A stretch of 64,000 bases of DNA from Dryocosmus kuriphilus. Its lineage: Eukaryota > Arthropoda > Insecta > Hymenoptera > Cynipidae. The position numbers and the translations under genes were made by a program. This document shows, piece by piece, positions 11,847 to 23,497 of this stretch (position 1 is the first letter of the stretch; each line of letters opens with the position of its first letter). The notes beneath the pieces were generated by a model, which ran no database searches, had not been told where the DNA came from, and saw nothing but the letters and a program-made list of their open reading frames with translations. Where the stretch lies: contig CM076192.1 in assembly GCA_038277395.1 (NCBI GenBank), forward strand, positions 55,599,119-55,663,118, read 5' to 3'.

Positions 11847-12280
11847 TATTTTCCAATTGTAATAAAATTACCAATAACTAGCAATATTTTGAAATTATTA
11901 AAACTGCATGGCGTCGATTCTACACATTCAAACTCTACACAAAATAAAAATTATTAGTATTTGGGATAAACTCTATGTTCAATACAGAAACTGGGATACA
12001 CCAAATTAAATCAAAGAACAAAAATCTAATTTCAAAGACACTTTATTTAATTGCAGACTCAAAGTCAATTAAAAAAAAAATACGTAAAGTTCATATAAAA
12101 TTTAAACTTTTAATAAAATACTCGACGACAGTGATTTTTTTTTTAAACGACTGAAGTTCAGATCTACTTCAATGTAAACCGAAAATTACCAAGGTAAAAT
12201 ATGGAGAGTAGTATGTAAATGTTTCGTTGGTCTTAATAAAACAATTAATCTTTAGAATATAATAGCCAATTTAATAAAAA
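11847..12280. other. No gene; AT-rich spacer
   Basis: AT-rich sequence upstream of the MULE relic on its coding strand. It may contain the MULE 5' untranslated region. No terminal repeat was identified. Confidence 0.5.
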
Positions 12281-13495
12281 ATCATAATATTTCGACGTTT
12301 CGACCTCAACTGCGGGTCTTTTTCAAGAAAATCTAAAATAAGAATAAATATAATCAAAAATAATATAAAAATTCGAAAAGCTACGTTAATAATTTTTTCT
12401 AAAAATAATAAATTATAAATGTTTACCTTAAAATGTCAATCGATGTTGTACATAAAATTAAAATATCTCTAGTGCAAAAACCGAAGTCAATAAATGTCAA
12501 TAATGATAAGTTTGAGTTCTATCAAATTTTTCATCCTTCATATGTTGTTTTTCAACAAAATTTTGTGTAAAAAATCACATTTTAGTCAACACTTTATACA
12601 ATCTTTAATCATATTTGAAGTTCCGATGTTTTCTGGAACTCCAAAATTATAAATATTACATTTTGAAGTAGAGATGCTTACGTTCGGACGATAAACGGGT
12701 GTACTGATTATCAAGGTACAAATTTATAGAGAAACATAATAAACCTCTGATGAAAAGCGCACCAAAGCCTTGAGAAATAAATATTAAACTAATGAGACTG
12801 AATGACATTTTTTAGTTTAGAATGCACTGGTAAATCTGGTTTATATTTTTTATTTCTGTATTCAGATTTATTGAGATTTTAAAATGTTTTTTAATATAAA
12901 TAGATTCTAAAATTCTTCTTTTAAACATATCTATTTCTCGAGCTAGAATTTTGACATTATTAAAATCAAAATCATGGTTTAAATTCCATGAATATTGTGA
13001 TAAGCCTGTATTTAAATTTCCAATTTCGCAATCCCTTTTATGCTCGTAAATTCTTGTTTTTAATCTCCTGCCAGTTTCACCAATATATACTTTATCACAA
13101 ATTTTACATTTAATAAGATAAATAACTCCAGGTTGGTTTTCAATATTGTCAAAATCTTCTTTATTTGTAAGAAATGTGTCTAAAGTGTAATTATTATTGA
13201 AATGAACATTATTATCAAATTTCTTTAAAGACCTTCTCAATCTTTCTGAAAGACCTTGTATATAAGGCAAAATGACATTTCAATCAGTTTTTTAAAATTG
13301 TTCCAAATATTTCTTTTTCTTCCTTTCAATGTTAGAGGAGTTATAAATTTCGTGAATTCGTTCTTTAATTACATTTTCTATCAACGGAAGCGGATAATTA
13401 TTCAATTGTAAAGTTTCTTTTAATTGCTCTAAATTTTCTTGTCTAAATTTTACATCACTTAATTTAATGCACCTATCGATCAAGCCTTTTATCAA
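12281..13495 (-). mobile_element. Penelope-like element, 5'-truncated (GIY-YIG part)
   Basis: The minus strand encodes a linker (13495-13292, NYPLPLIENVIKERIHEIY) and, after a frameshift, a GIY-YIG endonuclease (13270-12812) with GVIYLI, KVYIGETGRRLKTR and YEHKRD motifs. This is the C-terminal module of Penelope polyproteins; the reverse transcriptase is missing, so the copy is 5' truncated. An untranslated tail runs to about 12281, with the CGACGTTTCGACC signature seen near PLE ends. A matching copy lies in opposite orientation at 13584-14414, with an AT-rich spacer (13496-13583) between. Confidence 0.85.
12293..12330 (-). ncRNA. Hammerhead ribozyme relic in PLE tail
   Basis: The minus strand reads GACC, a 9-base loop, GGTC, then GAAAC directly followed by GTC. 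GACC/GGTC is a 4-bp stem II placed exactly before GAAAC, as in hammerheads. The upstream CUGAUGA box is not intact (TTGAAAAA in its place). PLE terminal repeats are known to carry hammerhead motifs, so this is read as a degenerate one. Confidence 0.45.
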
Positions 13496-13583
13496 TTTAT
13501 TTTTTATTTTTTTAAAATTTTTATTATTTTTTATTATTTTTTATTATTTTTAATTTTTATTAATTTATCAATTTTTTTATATT

Positions 13584-14414
13584 ACAATTGAATAATTATC
13601 CGCTTCCGTTGATAGAAAATGTAATTAAAGAACGAATTCACGAAATTTATAACTCCTCTAACATTGAAAGGAAGAAAAAGAAATATTTGGAACAATTTAA
13701 AAAAAACTGATTTAAGTGTCACTTTGCCTTATATACAAGGTCTTTCAGAAAGATTGAAAAGGTCTTTAAAGAAATTTGATATTAATGTTCATTTCAATAA
13801 TAATCACACTTTAGATACATTTCTTACAAATAAAAAAGATTTTGACAATATTGAAAACCAATCTGGAGTTATTTATCTTATTAAATGTAAAATTTGTGGT
13901 AAAGTATATATTGGTGAAACTGGCAGGAGATTAAAAACAAGAATTTACGAACAGAAAAGGGATTGCGAAATTGGAAATTTAAATATAGGCTTATCACAAC
14001 ATTCATGGAATTTAAACCATGATTTTGATTTTAATAATGTCAAAATTCTAGCTCGAGAAAAAGATATGTTTAAAAGAAGAATTTTAGAATCTATTTATAT
14101 TAAAAAACATTTTAAAATCTCAATAAATCTGAATACAGAAATAAAAAATATAAACTAGATTAACCAGTGCATTCTAAACTAAAAAATGTCATTCAGTCTC
14201 ATCAGTTCAATATTTATTTCTCAAGGCTTTGGTGCGCTTTTCATCAGAGGTTTATTATGTTTCTCTATAAATTTGTACCTTGATAATCAGTACACCGTTT
14301 ATCGTCGGATCGTACGCATCTCTACTTCAGAATGTAATATTTATAATTTTGGAGTTCCAAAAAACATCGGAACTTCAAATATGATTAAAGATTGTATAAA
14401 GTGTTGACTAAAAT
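13584..14414 (+). mobile_element. Penelope-like element, 5'-truncated, plus copy
   Basis: The plus strand repeats the neighbouring copy in reverse: it starts TTACAATTGAATAATTATCC, passes through the linker and encodes GIY-YIG (13664-14158, GVIYLI and KVYIGETGRRLKTR). The conserved His of YEHKRD is Gln here (YEQKRD) and a zinc-ligand-like CKICDK is CKICGK. Homology to the other copy ends near 14414, before the hammerhead-like tail. The 5' ends of both copies face each other across an ~90-bp AT spacer. Confidence 0.83.
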
Positions 14415-14884
14415 GTGTGAGTTTCGACTCTTCTTATCGGTCGCTAGACGAATGTCCGATGATGAAAAACTTACAATATTCTCAATAAAAATAAATACAT
14501 TATTCAACTGTATCCTGTAAATTATGTAAATGTACATATGAGAATTAATATGCCTAGTGAACTCGACGATTCCTATGTGTGATAAAAATCTAGAAATGTT
14601 CGATTGATTTTAAAAAATAAAATTGTTATGCATTGCCATTATCATGAGTAATAATATTACCTTGATTTTATTTTTGAACATAATCTTCAGTCATTTTCAA
14701 TACTCGTATTACTAGCATTAGGTTTATTACGTAAATTAATATTATTTCTATGTTGGTTCATTGAACAAACTTTGCAGGCATTCAAATTTCAAACTTAGTC
14801 GCGCGCAGCCACCTACTATAGAGGCGTAGGCTGCGCGCGCTTCGGGAGCCAAAATAGATGCTGGCGTGAACGGCTCGTCATAAT
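14415..14884. other. No gene; spacer
   Basis: AT-rich, with a short GC-rich patch (about 14798-14840, GCGCGCAGCC and its inverted GGCTGCGCGCGC). Nothing coding is recognised. Confidence 0.5.
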
Positions 14885-15139
14885 ACCGGTTATACCTCGG
14901 GTTATACAAGTATAGATGAAAAACGATAAACCGGTTTTTTTCAATCTCATAACCGATTATCAAAAAACTGGTTTATTTTTAGCATAACCGGTTATGCTCA
15001 TAAAAATCGGTTTCTTGATAATAATCGGTTATGCTAATATAACCGAAAAAAAACAAGAAACCGGTTTGTCAAAAATTTGATAACCGGTAACCGGTTATTA
15101 AAAAAACCGGTGTAAAAACCGGTTAACCGCACAGACCTA
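14885..15139. mobile_element. hAT-like element end with AACCGG array
   Basis: About a dozen ACCGGTT/AACCGGTTAT variants occur in both orientations within 250 bases. The right edge reads CCGGTTAACCGCACAGACCTA, so read inward it is TAGGTCTGTGCGG, a hAT-like terminus. The other end was not found. The layout parallels the ends at 42421, 48013, 49241 and 58386. Confidence 0.45.
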
Positions 15140-15940
15140 ACTGTCAGGGATAATCACGTTATTTTCTTTTGTACTCATTGCGCTAGGGATTCATTTTTCA
15201 GACTGGACGAATGCATCTGCAAACTACATACATACTGCTATGTATAGATTATGCAGTTATTCAAAATAATAGAGAATCGGGACTCTCCGAGTCTCTATTG
15301 TTTTTTTGATATACCAAGAGATGGCGGCAGCGTCGATTGCCGTGTAGGGACTCGCTTATAAGGTCTCAATATAGACCAACTTCCGTGTGTAGTCCAGCGG
15401 TACATCGAGAACGTCACCATGGCGATGGCACTCAGCCCAAATTTTGGAGACACTATCTCAGTAGTTCTACAACTCCCGATAGATGGGGCAGGCTTCGAAT
15501 AAAGAATATTGCGCATGAGCGCCATTTATTTAAATCGCTGAGACTCTGTTGGCGCCGTTCGCGTTCTAGATTTGTCGATTGTTCGCGATAATTATTCACT
15601 TATGCACTCTTAAATACACTTCTTTTCGCTTCCTTTCTCACTTTATAACAATGCACTCTATTTTAAACAACTGAAAAAATAAAATTGTATTCTGAATGCA
15701 TGGAAAATGTACGCAGGGTTTGGAAATAAAATCCGGCACGGTTGTGTAGATATATCATATATTAGTTCCCTCAAGTTCCACCAGAGTACGCTGATCCGAA
15801 AATTAGTTTCCACGAAAAAATACATTAAGTGCCATGCCCATGAACGTCACCATCTGCGCGCTCAGTAAAAATAAGCAGCATTGAGCGCGTCTACATCTCG
15901 GATGGGTGATCGGAGAATTACATCTCTCCTCGTATGCCCA
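15140..15940. other. No recognised gene
   Basis: Mixed-composition sequence with short overlapping ORFs on both strands (for example 15337-15591 and 15295-15525), none with recognisable domains. It includes GC-richer blocks unlike the flanking AT-rich DNA. Confidence 0.45.
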
Positions 15941-16017
15941 GGCGTCTGTGGCAGGGTTCACTTGTGTATCAGCCACACTGATGAGTCCACACAAGTGGAC
16001 CCGGGACGAAACACGGT
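15941..16017 (+). ncRNA. Type III-like hammerhead ribozyme motif
   Basis: All hammerhead core elements occur in order with no spacing errors: cleavage triplet GTC (15944-15946), stem I TGTGGC (15947-15952) with GCCACA (15972-15977), CTGATGA (15978-15984), stem II GTCC (15985-15988) with GGAC (16004-16007), and GAAA (16008-16011) followed by C. Loop 1 (15953-15971) contains CACTTGTG and loop 2 (15989-16003) contains its exact complement CACAAGTG, so the loops could kiss. The open stem III pairs poorly: G16.2-C15.2 forms, then mismatches. A rival hairpin using the complementary loops plus ATCAG/CTGAT is also possible. Self-cleavage is inferred. Confidence 0.65.
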
Positions 16018-17646
16018 AACCAACGCGGTTACCCAAACAGCTTTTGGAGTCTACTACGGGTCAGTCAGGAACCTACTATACCATTGTTATATAGACATCC
16101 TACAGCCGTGAATAAATTGTGACGTGGGCTTCACTTTGACTTCACCGTGCTCCACACGCGCAACATATAATCATGCGGATGCCGACGATATCAACTAAGA
16201 TGAAATCAAGCGATAAGCGCCAAATTCGAATATAAGTAAATTAGGAAAGACGCGAAATAAGGGACCAGTGACACAAAATCCTTGAACTAAAATCCCGAGT
16301 TACCGAAAAATAAGAAAAGGATAATAAATGATATCCAATCAAAAACACGTCGCAGATGTGTAACCGGAAATGGAAAACCTTTTCTCTACATCCTTCCGGT
16401 TAAACATCCTAAACCCAAAAATTCTCACGCCGAGTTTCGGGAATCTAAATAAATAACAACTCATTGTTCCTCTAAAGTCTGTCGACAAGCCAGAAACTTA
16501 AAACGCCAAACTCCTCGAACTATATTCAGAAAAGAAACGAAAGCGACAGTTAAACTACTTCCAGATGTGGACACCGGATGCAATGAAGGGTAATCCCTGA
16601 ATTTACGACTCGGGTCGATTAATTTTCACGAAATGACCCTGATGCCATATCGCTACAAATTTCAGGGAAATATAATATCCCAAAAAACACGTGCTAAGAC
16701 AATACAATACTACTGCAACTTGAAACGTTCGGTCTTCCTTAATTTACAACTAACTTCAGCCCTAAATAAACAAACACTTGCCCACGATCTAGCAATTAAA
16801 ATGGCCAAGGTCAATCTCCACGAATTTCGTCAAAAAGATCGAACTACATTACATGTTTTTATGTTCTCCAGGAAAAACTTCCTTTCTTAGAATACCCTCC
16901 TTCTGAAGCGTGGTTTACTAACATAAAAAGCGAACCCCGCGCATTTTTTTAATCAGATCTATTTTCTAGCGGATACAGTCGGATTCCGGATCTCAGAAAC
17001 CTTTTATAAATTGCTTTGAGAATAATTAACTTCTCGTTTTTCTCTCTTTGATAACCTGTGTAAAACGCGAAACTAACTTCTACAAATATTATTGTTATTG
17101 CTAAAATCAGACAGTGAACTATGAACAAGAACAAAATTTTGTTGTTAAATAATTACACGGGTTCTTCGACATAAAATATTGTGAGTGTGACTCGAAATAA
17201 CTGCGATTGTGAGTTGCGACTCTAGAACAGAGTCCAGCTATAGTGTCTTAAAGGGAGAAATAAAAACAGTGTTACTAACTTGATAAATAACAGTGAAATT
17301 ATTGTGTCCTGCCTATCCCTACGTATTATTTTCAAGAGAATATTTCTATGTTTTAATTCAGCAGCAACTCACCATTCGAAATCCAAACAGAGGAAGTCAC
17401 TTCGCGGGAAACTGCTGCAACCATTGGACTTCAGTTCTCCCTCTTATCGACATGACTTTTGGATTCAATTCTCAGCCGAGAATATTTAAATCTATAGACT
17501 TCCAACCTGGGACGTCACAAAATATATTTTTTGCGTGAAAGTGATGACCCAAGTCCTAACGTGCGGAAAATTTGAAAGTTGGAAATCAACCCAACGACGT
17601 CCTCTTATCGGCTGTAGGAAACTAAAAGTTTTATTAACGGGACAAA
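16018..17646. other. No recognised gene
   Basis: It starts with a perfect 7-bp hairpin (GGTAACC, 5-base loop, GGTTACC, about 16015-16033) just after the ribozyme motif. The remainder holds only short ORFs without domains (16633-16890, 16949-17134, 17280-17538). I see no element ends. Confidence 0.45.
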
Positions 17647-17654
17647 TTAATACC

Positions 17655-17685
17655 AAAGATATTTTAACTAGATGCGGCTAGGGTC
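17655..17685. repeat. P-like element left TIR
   Basis: 31 bases matching the reverse complement of 25303-25334 except for one T/G difference and the first base. It is preceded by the TTAATACC duplication. Confidence 0.9.
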
Positions 17686-18190
17686 AAGAGTGGGGACGTT
17701 TTGTAGTGGGGATACTACCGCTTTAGCCCATATCGAGGTGCTGCCCTCTTCATCTTTTCATCGTTTCCATGGCAACCGCGTCAAATCGCGTGAATACGTC
17801 ATCGCTTATTATGAGAGCTGAGCTTTAAACGAGCCAAAAGGCGCAAAAGGCTATCCACATTTGCAAAGTCAAAACATCTTTGGTTTCTGTTATAAAAATA
17901 GCGAATATAAGAAATCGGCTGTGAAGAAATTCGAGAATTATTTAATTTTCCAATGTTTTCCAAAATTTAATATGTCCGAGCATAAATATTTTAATTCTAA
18001 TTAATAATAATAAATTATTTTCGCAAATTTAAAATTTAAATTACGTTTCGCATCAGCTATTTAAAAAATTTTATAATTTCCTATTTTAATGAAACCTAAA
18101 AAATAAAAATCCCCTGTTATTGAAGATTTCTCGACGCTAAAAATTAATATTTTAAAGATTGCAAACGATAATGCAAATGAAAGATTAAAA

Positions 18191-18867
18191 TAATAAAATT
18201 ACAATTAAAGGAATAAAATAGAATGGAAATTAGTACCGATGTAAGATTTTTTTTTCAATATGAACCTTTATTAGACAATGAGTATACATATTTATATATA
18301 TAGTTTAACATATTACAAAATTTATCATAAATATTTGTACTTGTCTAAGTTATTATTATATAAAAAAAGAGAGTAACGAGAAATTCTATTTGTGCTAAAA
18401 TATGTATATGGTCGGTTGCTTCTTAGTTTCAACTGTGGAATTGTAATTAATATAGAAATTGAAGAACAATTTAAGTAATTTTGTATTATAATGTTAAACT
18501 CTATGGTATTGTATTTGAAAAAATAATTAACTTCACAGTTTACTCAGCTCTCTCACCAGAAGTGTAAAGTTCCAAATTACATAAATTAAAGATTTAATTT
18601 GGAACTTTATATATACTCCATACGGCAAGGTGAGCAACCCGTCGAAAGAGAAACATTTTTTAAGCCTTTAAAACCACGTGGCTTAAAACTTAACATACGA
18701 AAAAATGCAAAATACTACCAAATTCTAACAGGTAAAACGTCACAAAATCAATCAAAAACTGCATTTGTTCTTACGTTTTTTGCTGAAAAAGTAAAATATA
18801 TTAGTAAAACTTAAAATCTATTTTTTTTTTTCTTTTTTTGTTTTTTTCAAGAACACGATAAATTAAT

Positions 18868-18916
<49 letters not shown>

Positions 18917-19130
18917 AATTTAAAGCGTAAATTGCATGCATGCAGGTGTCTAATGCAGGAATTGGTTCAGAGTTTCGAAAGTTCTTAGAGCAATCGGCGA
19001 TTAATAATTAAATGATTTAATAATGAAATTAAAATTAAAGGAATAAAATAAAAGGGATATTAGTACTGATGTAAGATTGTTTTTTTTTCAATATGAACCT
19101 TTATTAGACAATGAGTATACATAATTATAT
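18191..19130. repeat. ~110-bp direct repeat pair in P-like element
   Basis: 18191-18300 and 19021-19130 share AATTAAAGGAATAAAATA, GATGTAAGATT, a poly-T run and CAATATGAACCTTTATTAGA in the same order. They lie between the left TIR and the transposase 3' end, so the interval between them may be a duplication or an insertion flanked by repeats. Confidence 0.8.
18872..18912. repeat. (CA)n microsatellite
   Basis: About 20 uninterrupted CA units. Confidence 0.98.
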
Positions 19131-19214
19131 ACATTATTATATTACTCGATTATTATTAAGTAAATCAGGTAATTAATTAGACATGCATTAATTAATTAGA
19201 CACTTATTAAGTAA

Positions 19215-22110
19215 TTAGAAATGCATTACATTTTTTAATTTGCGCGAAGATTTGGGATCCTCCATTGAATTGCTTTTTCGCTTGTTGGTCCCTCTCATCC
19301 TTTTTTCAGCAGCATTATCATTTCGCTTTTGAATTTCGGCTGCCTTTGCTTCTCTACTATCAATTGTGCAAACTCGATACAATTTTCCTTTAAACAAGCA
19401 TCTCATTGCAAAGAGTCGATGTTCGTAGCAAGTGTCAGATTCTGCGAACCAGTCAGGATATACTAAACTGATGTCGCGAATGGCTACTTTTTCGATTGTC
19501 TCTCTGACTTTAGCTTGATGACGTACTTGCTTAATGATCCTCTCAAACGAAAGCAAATTCCCTGTTACGATCTCGCGAAATTTCACAGAAGGTTTCTTCA
19601 AAAGGGTTACTTTATACGAAGATTTACTTTCGTATTCGCGACATTCGATGTAAGTATCATCAACATCTCCTGCGTCTTCTGGAGCCTTCAACAGAACTTC
19701 AAAACATCGATCACAATTCCATTTCTTGGTTGTTACATGTCCTGCATAGCCAGCGAAATAAGAAATCGAGCTACCTTCATAGGTACCGCTATACGCTTGA
19801 AAAGGTAAAATTGAATCAACCTTTTCAAATTCGTATAATTGGCTCACGAACTCGTCATAATTAACTTGGAAATTCTGATTCTGTGAGTCATGATTTCCGT
19901 CATCCTTGTCGTCTTCAATTCTATCTTCATCATCATCCTTACTACGTAAATCATCTGTATTCTCTTCTATGATGGGGTGTTGGATGCTGGACTGAAAATC
20001 AAGGTTTTCAGTTAAAAGAGTGTCTTCACTGAATTTTCCTTCTTCAGCGTATGCAATCGCACTGGCTGCTGACATTTCATCTGTTTCTAGCTGATTTTTA
20101 GCTTCTTCTTGAAGTTCTTCTCTGGTGATCTCTTCATAGCCTACTCTATCGTCATTGTTTTCAGTGATATTAGCTCTTCGAGAAGACGCGATGTTGTGTT
20201 TCACTGAAAGCATATGACGAATTGTCAATCGAAGCATACGACACGTGGGATTGGGATTAAAGCCTCCTCTTCCTCGGAATCGCGCAAAGGGCATCTCTAT
20301 TGAATCTGTTGTGCACAGCCTTGTGCACAATTGAAAACTTGGCAGTTTCGAAGACACATCATTATATAGTTCCAAAAGACCACGAATTGTCATTTCTAAA
20401 CCAATAAAACAAGGCAAGGCTTTCATACGACCATTTTTATTCACGACTTTTAAAGTTGGAGCCCAAGACAGAAAATCTTCTAAAACCGTTCTGGATTCTA
20501 CATTTTCAGTAGACAAGGCACTCTTTACCGGACTTACATCGCGAGTTTTATTGCTGTCGGCGGCATCAGTTAAACGATTAATAATTAAAATGCATTCTGC
20601 TGATTCTAAAAGTGTCTCCGAAACGACCAGCCCTTTCTCATGTGCTTCAATCATTGCCTTGGCCAATTTACCACCAACGAGATGACGTGACCTCGCTACA
20701 TTCATTTTTTGAAATGAATTAGGATAAAAATGAACCGATGTAATGTGGTTCAAATTATTGGACAACTTGGCTTTCTGATCTGCATCCCAGGTAGCTTTCA
20801 TATCAGAAAGGTACAAGACTTTTCCATTCATGAATATCTTTCCATATTGCAGGAGAGCGTTCACGAAATTTTTCATTTCGTGAGAAAAGTCATGAATGGA
20901 AATTATCTTTTTCCCATTGTACTGAAAGTTAGGCTTTTGTGCAGTCACTTTAAGGAAATTGTAGCACTTAGTATTAGGAGCGCCCTGATCGCAAAGCGTC
21001 ATCCTGATATCGAGGCCAATTTCTTCACCCTTGTCGAGTAACATTTCAAGTAGGGTCGCAATGTTTTTTCCATTGACAGAATGTCGTGCAAAGAAAAATC
21101 CAACTACTTGTCGCCACCTGTAAGAAGTGTGTATACCATTGAGTGTGAACACAAAAACATGATTAGCACGATTTTGCGTTCTTCCCAATGGGCCAAGATC
21201 TTCAAAGCCTTCTATTAAATCATGCTTCGCACTATATTCTTCGAATTCTTTGCACGACATTTCATCCCATTTAACAACGCACAACTTTGCTTCAGGTGGC
21301 AAAGTTCTTAGATCCTTTTCGAGATCTTGGAATGACAATTCTATGAAGCCCGGAGTAACGTCATTCTTAGCGACCCATTTTTCCACGGTTCTGGTATGGG
21401 GCAATTGTAATCCTAATTGTCGCATTCTATCATAACAGGAGGCCGAATAATAATGCCATTGCATTGCTAAAAGCCTCTCCGCATCAGTGTAAGGTTGTAC
21501 ACAATTATCAGGTCTCATTTGCAAACTAATAATAGTTTTACGCGCTTCGTTTGTGACATTAATTGAAGTCAAAAATGTTTCCAGATCAACCTTACTGTCA
21601 TTATTTGGAATTTTTCTTGTCTAATAGTTGTTCTTTTGATATCTGATAATTGCTGAACAACCTTATTGAGCATTCCACGCAATCTTACATTTTCTGTTTC
21701 AAATTGCATTTCTCTATCCATCTGTAAATCAAAATTCTGACTATCAGAAAAATTATCATCTTCAGCCATCGATGACTGAGCGCGAGGAGGAGAAGGAATA
21801 TACAATTCGTAATTCTCTTCTTCTTTTCTAAAAGCAAGTCCGTCAACTTGATGATTTAGAGATGAAGATTCATGCAATTGAGCATTTTAAACAGCATTTT
21901 CAATCGCTCTAATTGCACTATTTTCCTTACGACAAACTCTTACCACACTTTCTTTATCAAAAGGACGAACAGCATAAATGTCAAGTTGCCTATAATCAAT
22001 AGGCTCTGCTTGTGGATTCAGTTTCTGGCGCTCTGGGGTTGCGAAATCCTCGGTACGAAAATGGCTGCTGCAAATCATCGTCCTCCATTGAACCGCAGAT
22101 GGATCAATTC
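19215..22110 (-). pseudogene. P-element transposase, main exon(s)
   Basis: After an acceptor (CATTTTTAG) at 22111, the frame gives the second half of a THAP domain (WRTMICSSHFRTEDF), a stop at about 21887, then a Gln/Glu-rich coiled segment to 21569. A frameshift at an A-run joins it to the 785-residue ORF 21572-19215. That ORF carries P-type RNase H-like residues: KWDEMS (Asp103), LCDQGAPN (Asp195) and DSIEMPFARFRGRGG (Glu426), with the long insert between them typical of the GTP-binding region. The C-terminus is basic (EKRMRGTNKRKS). One stop and one frameshift separate it from an intact gene, so it is either recently dead or the lesions are assembly errors. Confidence 0.9.
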
Positions 22111-22208
22111 CTAAAAATGAAATTTTAACTATAATTTCAATCCCAATACACAAATTTAAAAGATTTAAATTAAAAGATTAAAAAAATATGTAAAATAATT
22201 CAGGATTT

Positions 22209-23354
22209 TTACATTCTCATCAGAGAAGGTATTAGATTTATGTAAAATTTGACTTTCGCGGATTTCATGAAATCTCCACGTTTTGAGACCCCCTAAGTCA
22301 GAAAAAACGGTTTTTACGAACGTGTCTGTCTGTTGTCGTCGTTGTCTGTGGTCGCGATAACTTTCGAAGGACTAATCGGATTGGAGTGCGCTTTGGTACA
22401 GTTATTTAGGGGGTAAAAAGAAAGGACTAGTTCGTTAACCAGCGGTTTTTGACCAACGGTTATGGTTTTATCCATCAAAAACTGTTTTCACAAAATCAAA
22501 AAATCCATTTTCCGGCTAAACTATGAGAGATACAAAAAAATGTAAGGAAGTAAAATTGTTCATCTTAAAAAAATCTACAAATGTTGTCATAACCATTTTT
22601 TGATAAAATGAACGGTTTTTGTTTTAATCAAGAAAGTGCTATTAAAATTTAAAAACTCTGGTTTCCCGCCAAAATATTCAACATACAAAAAAGTGGCAAA
22701 GAACAAAGTTGTTCAATTTAAAACAATCTACAAATTTTGCTTTAACCATTTTTTGATAAAATGCACGGTTTTTGTTTTAATAGATAAAACGTTAATAAAA
22801 ATGAAAAATTTCAAATTTCCCGCCAAACTATGGAAGATACGGAAAAATAATAATAAACAAAGTTGTTCGCCTCAAGAAGGTCTACAAATTTGCTCTCTAT
22901 AATTTTTTTAATCAGACGCGTAGTTTTTGAGTTATTCGTGAAATATGTTATGAAATATAAAGCAAACCACTTTTCAGCAAAACTGTGCAAGATATGAGAA
23001 AATATTAACAAGCAGAATTGTTCACCTTGGAAAGAGCTACAAAATTTATTCGTTAAGACTCATCGTTTTACTTTTAAGAATCGAAATCCTCTATTGTGAA
23101 AATTTGGAAAATCACTAAAAAACTTTACCAATCTAGAATGTGTTTTTTAAAAAATGTAATTATCGAGCGCGAAGCGCGAGTGTCATGATGAGAATGTATT
23201 CCTTAAGGGCGATAGAGCCTTAAGTAAAATAATTTCTTTTGGAATTTTTAATTTAAAGGTTTATACGATCCATAAACACCGAGCGCGTAGCGCGAGGTGA
23301 ATAATGTATCGAGCGCGAAGCGCGCGATGAGAATGTGCCCGCGAAGCGGGCAGA
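22209..23354 (+). mobile_element. HINE/Helentron-like element, second full copy
   Basis: Collinear with 3621-4775 over ~1.15 kb: TTACATTCTCATC start, CTTTCGAAGGACTAATCGG block, repeated CGGTTTTTG segments, GCGAAGCGC hairpins, then GATGAGAATGT, a perfect GCCCGCGAAGCGGGC stem-loop and AGA before a T run. No target duplication is visible; the right flank is T9. It sits in the intron between the THAP exon and the main transposase exon of the P-like element, so it inserted after or during that element's residence. Confidence 0.7.
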
Positions 23355-23497
23355 TTTTTTTTTATTTTGTATGTTGATTAAAAATTGATTTTTAATATAA
23401 ATAAAAAACTGAAAAATGGTTTTGTAGACCATTGCGGGATAGCCACTGAGAGTTGTACCTAAACAAATCCTTGGGTAAGCAGGATGTATTTCAATAA

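Noticed and set aside
15803..16111. Short ORFs overlapping the hammerhead motif
   Set aside because: No domains on either strand; the RNA motif explains the conserved-looking sequence better.
18599..18814. 71-residue plus-strand ORF in the P-like element
   Set aside because: No domain, in AT-rich sequence between the transposase 3' end and the left TIR.
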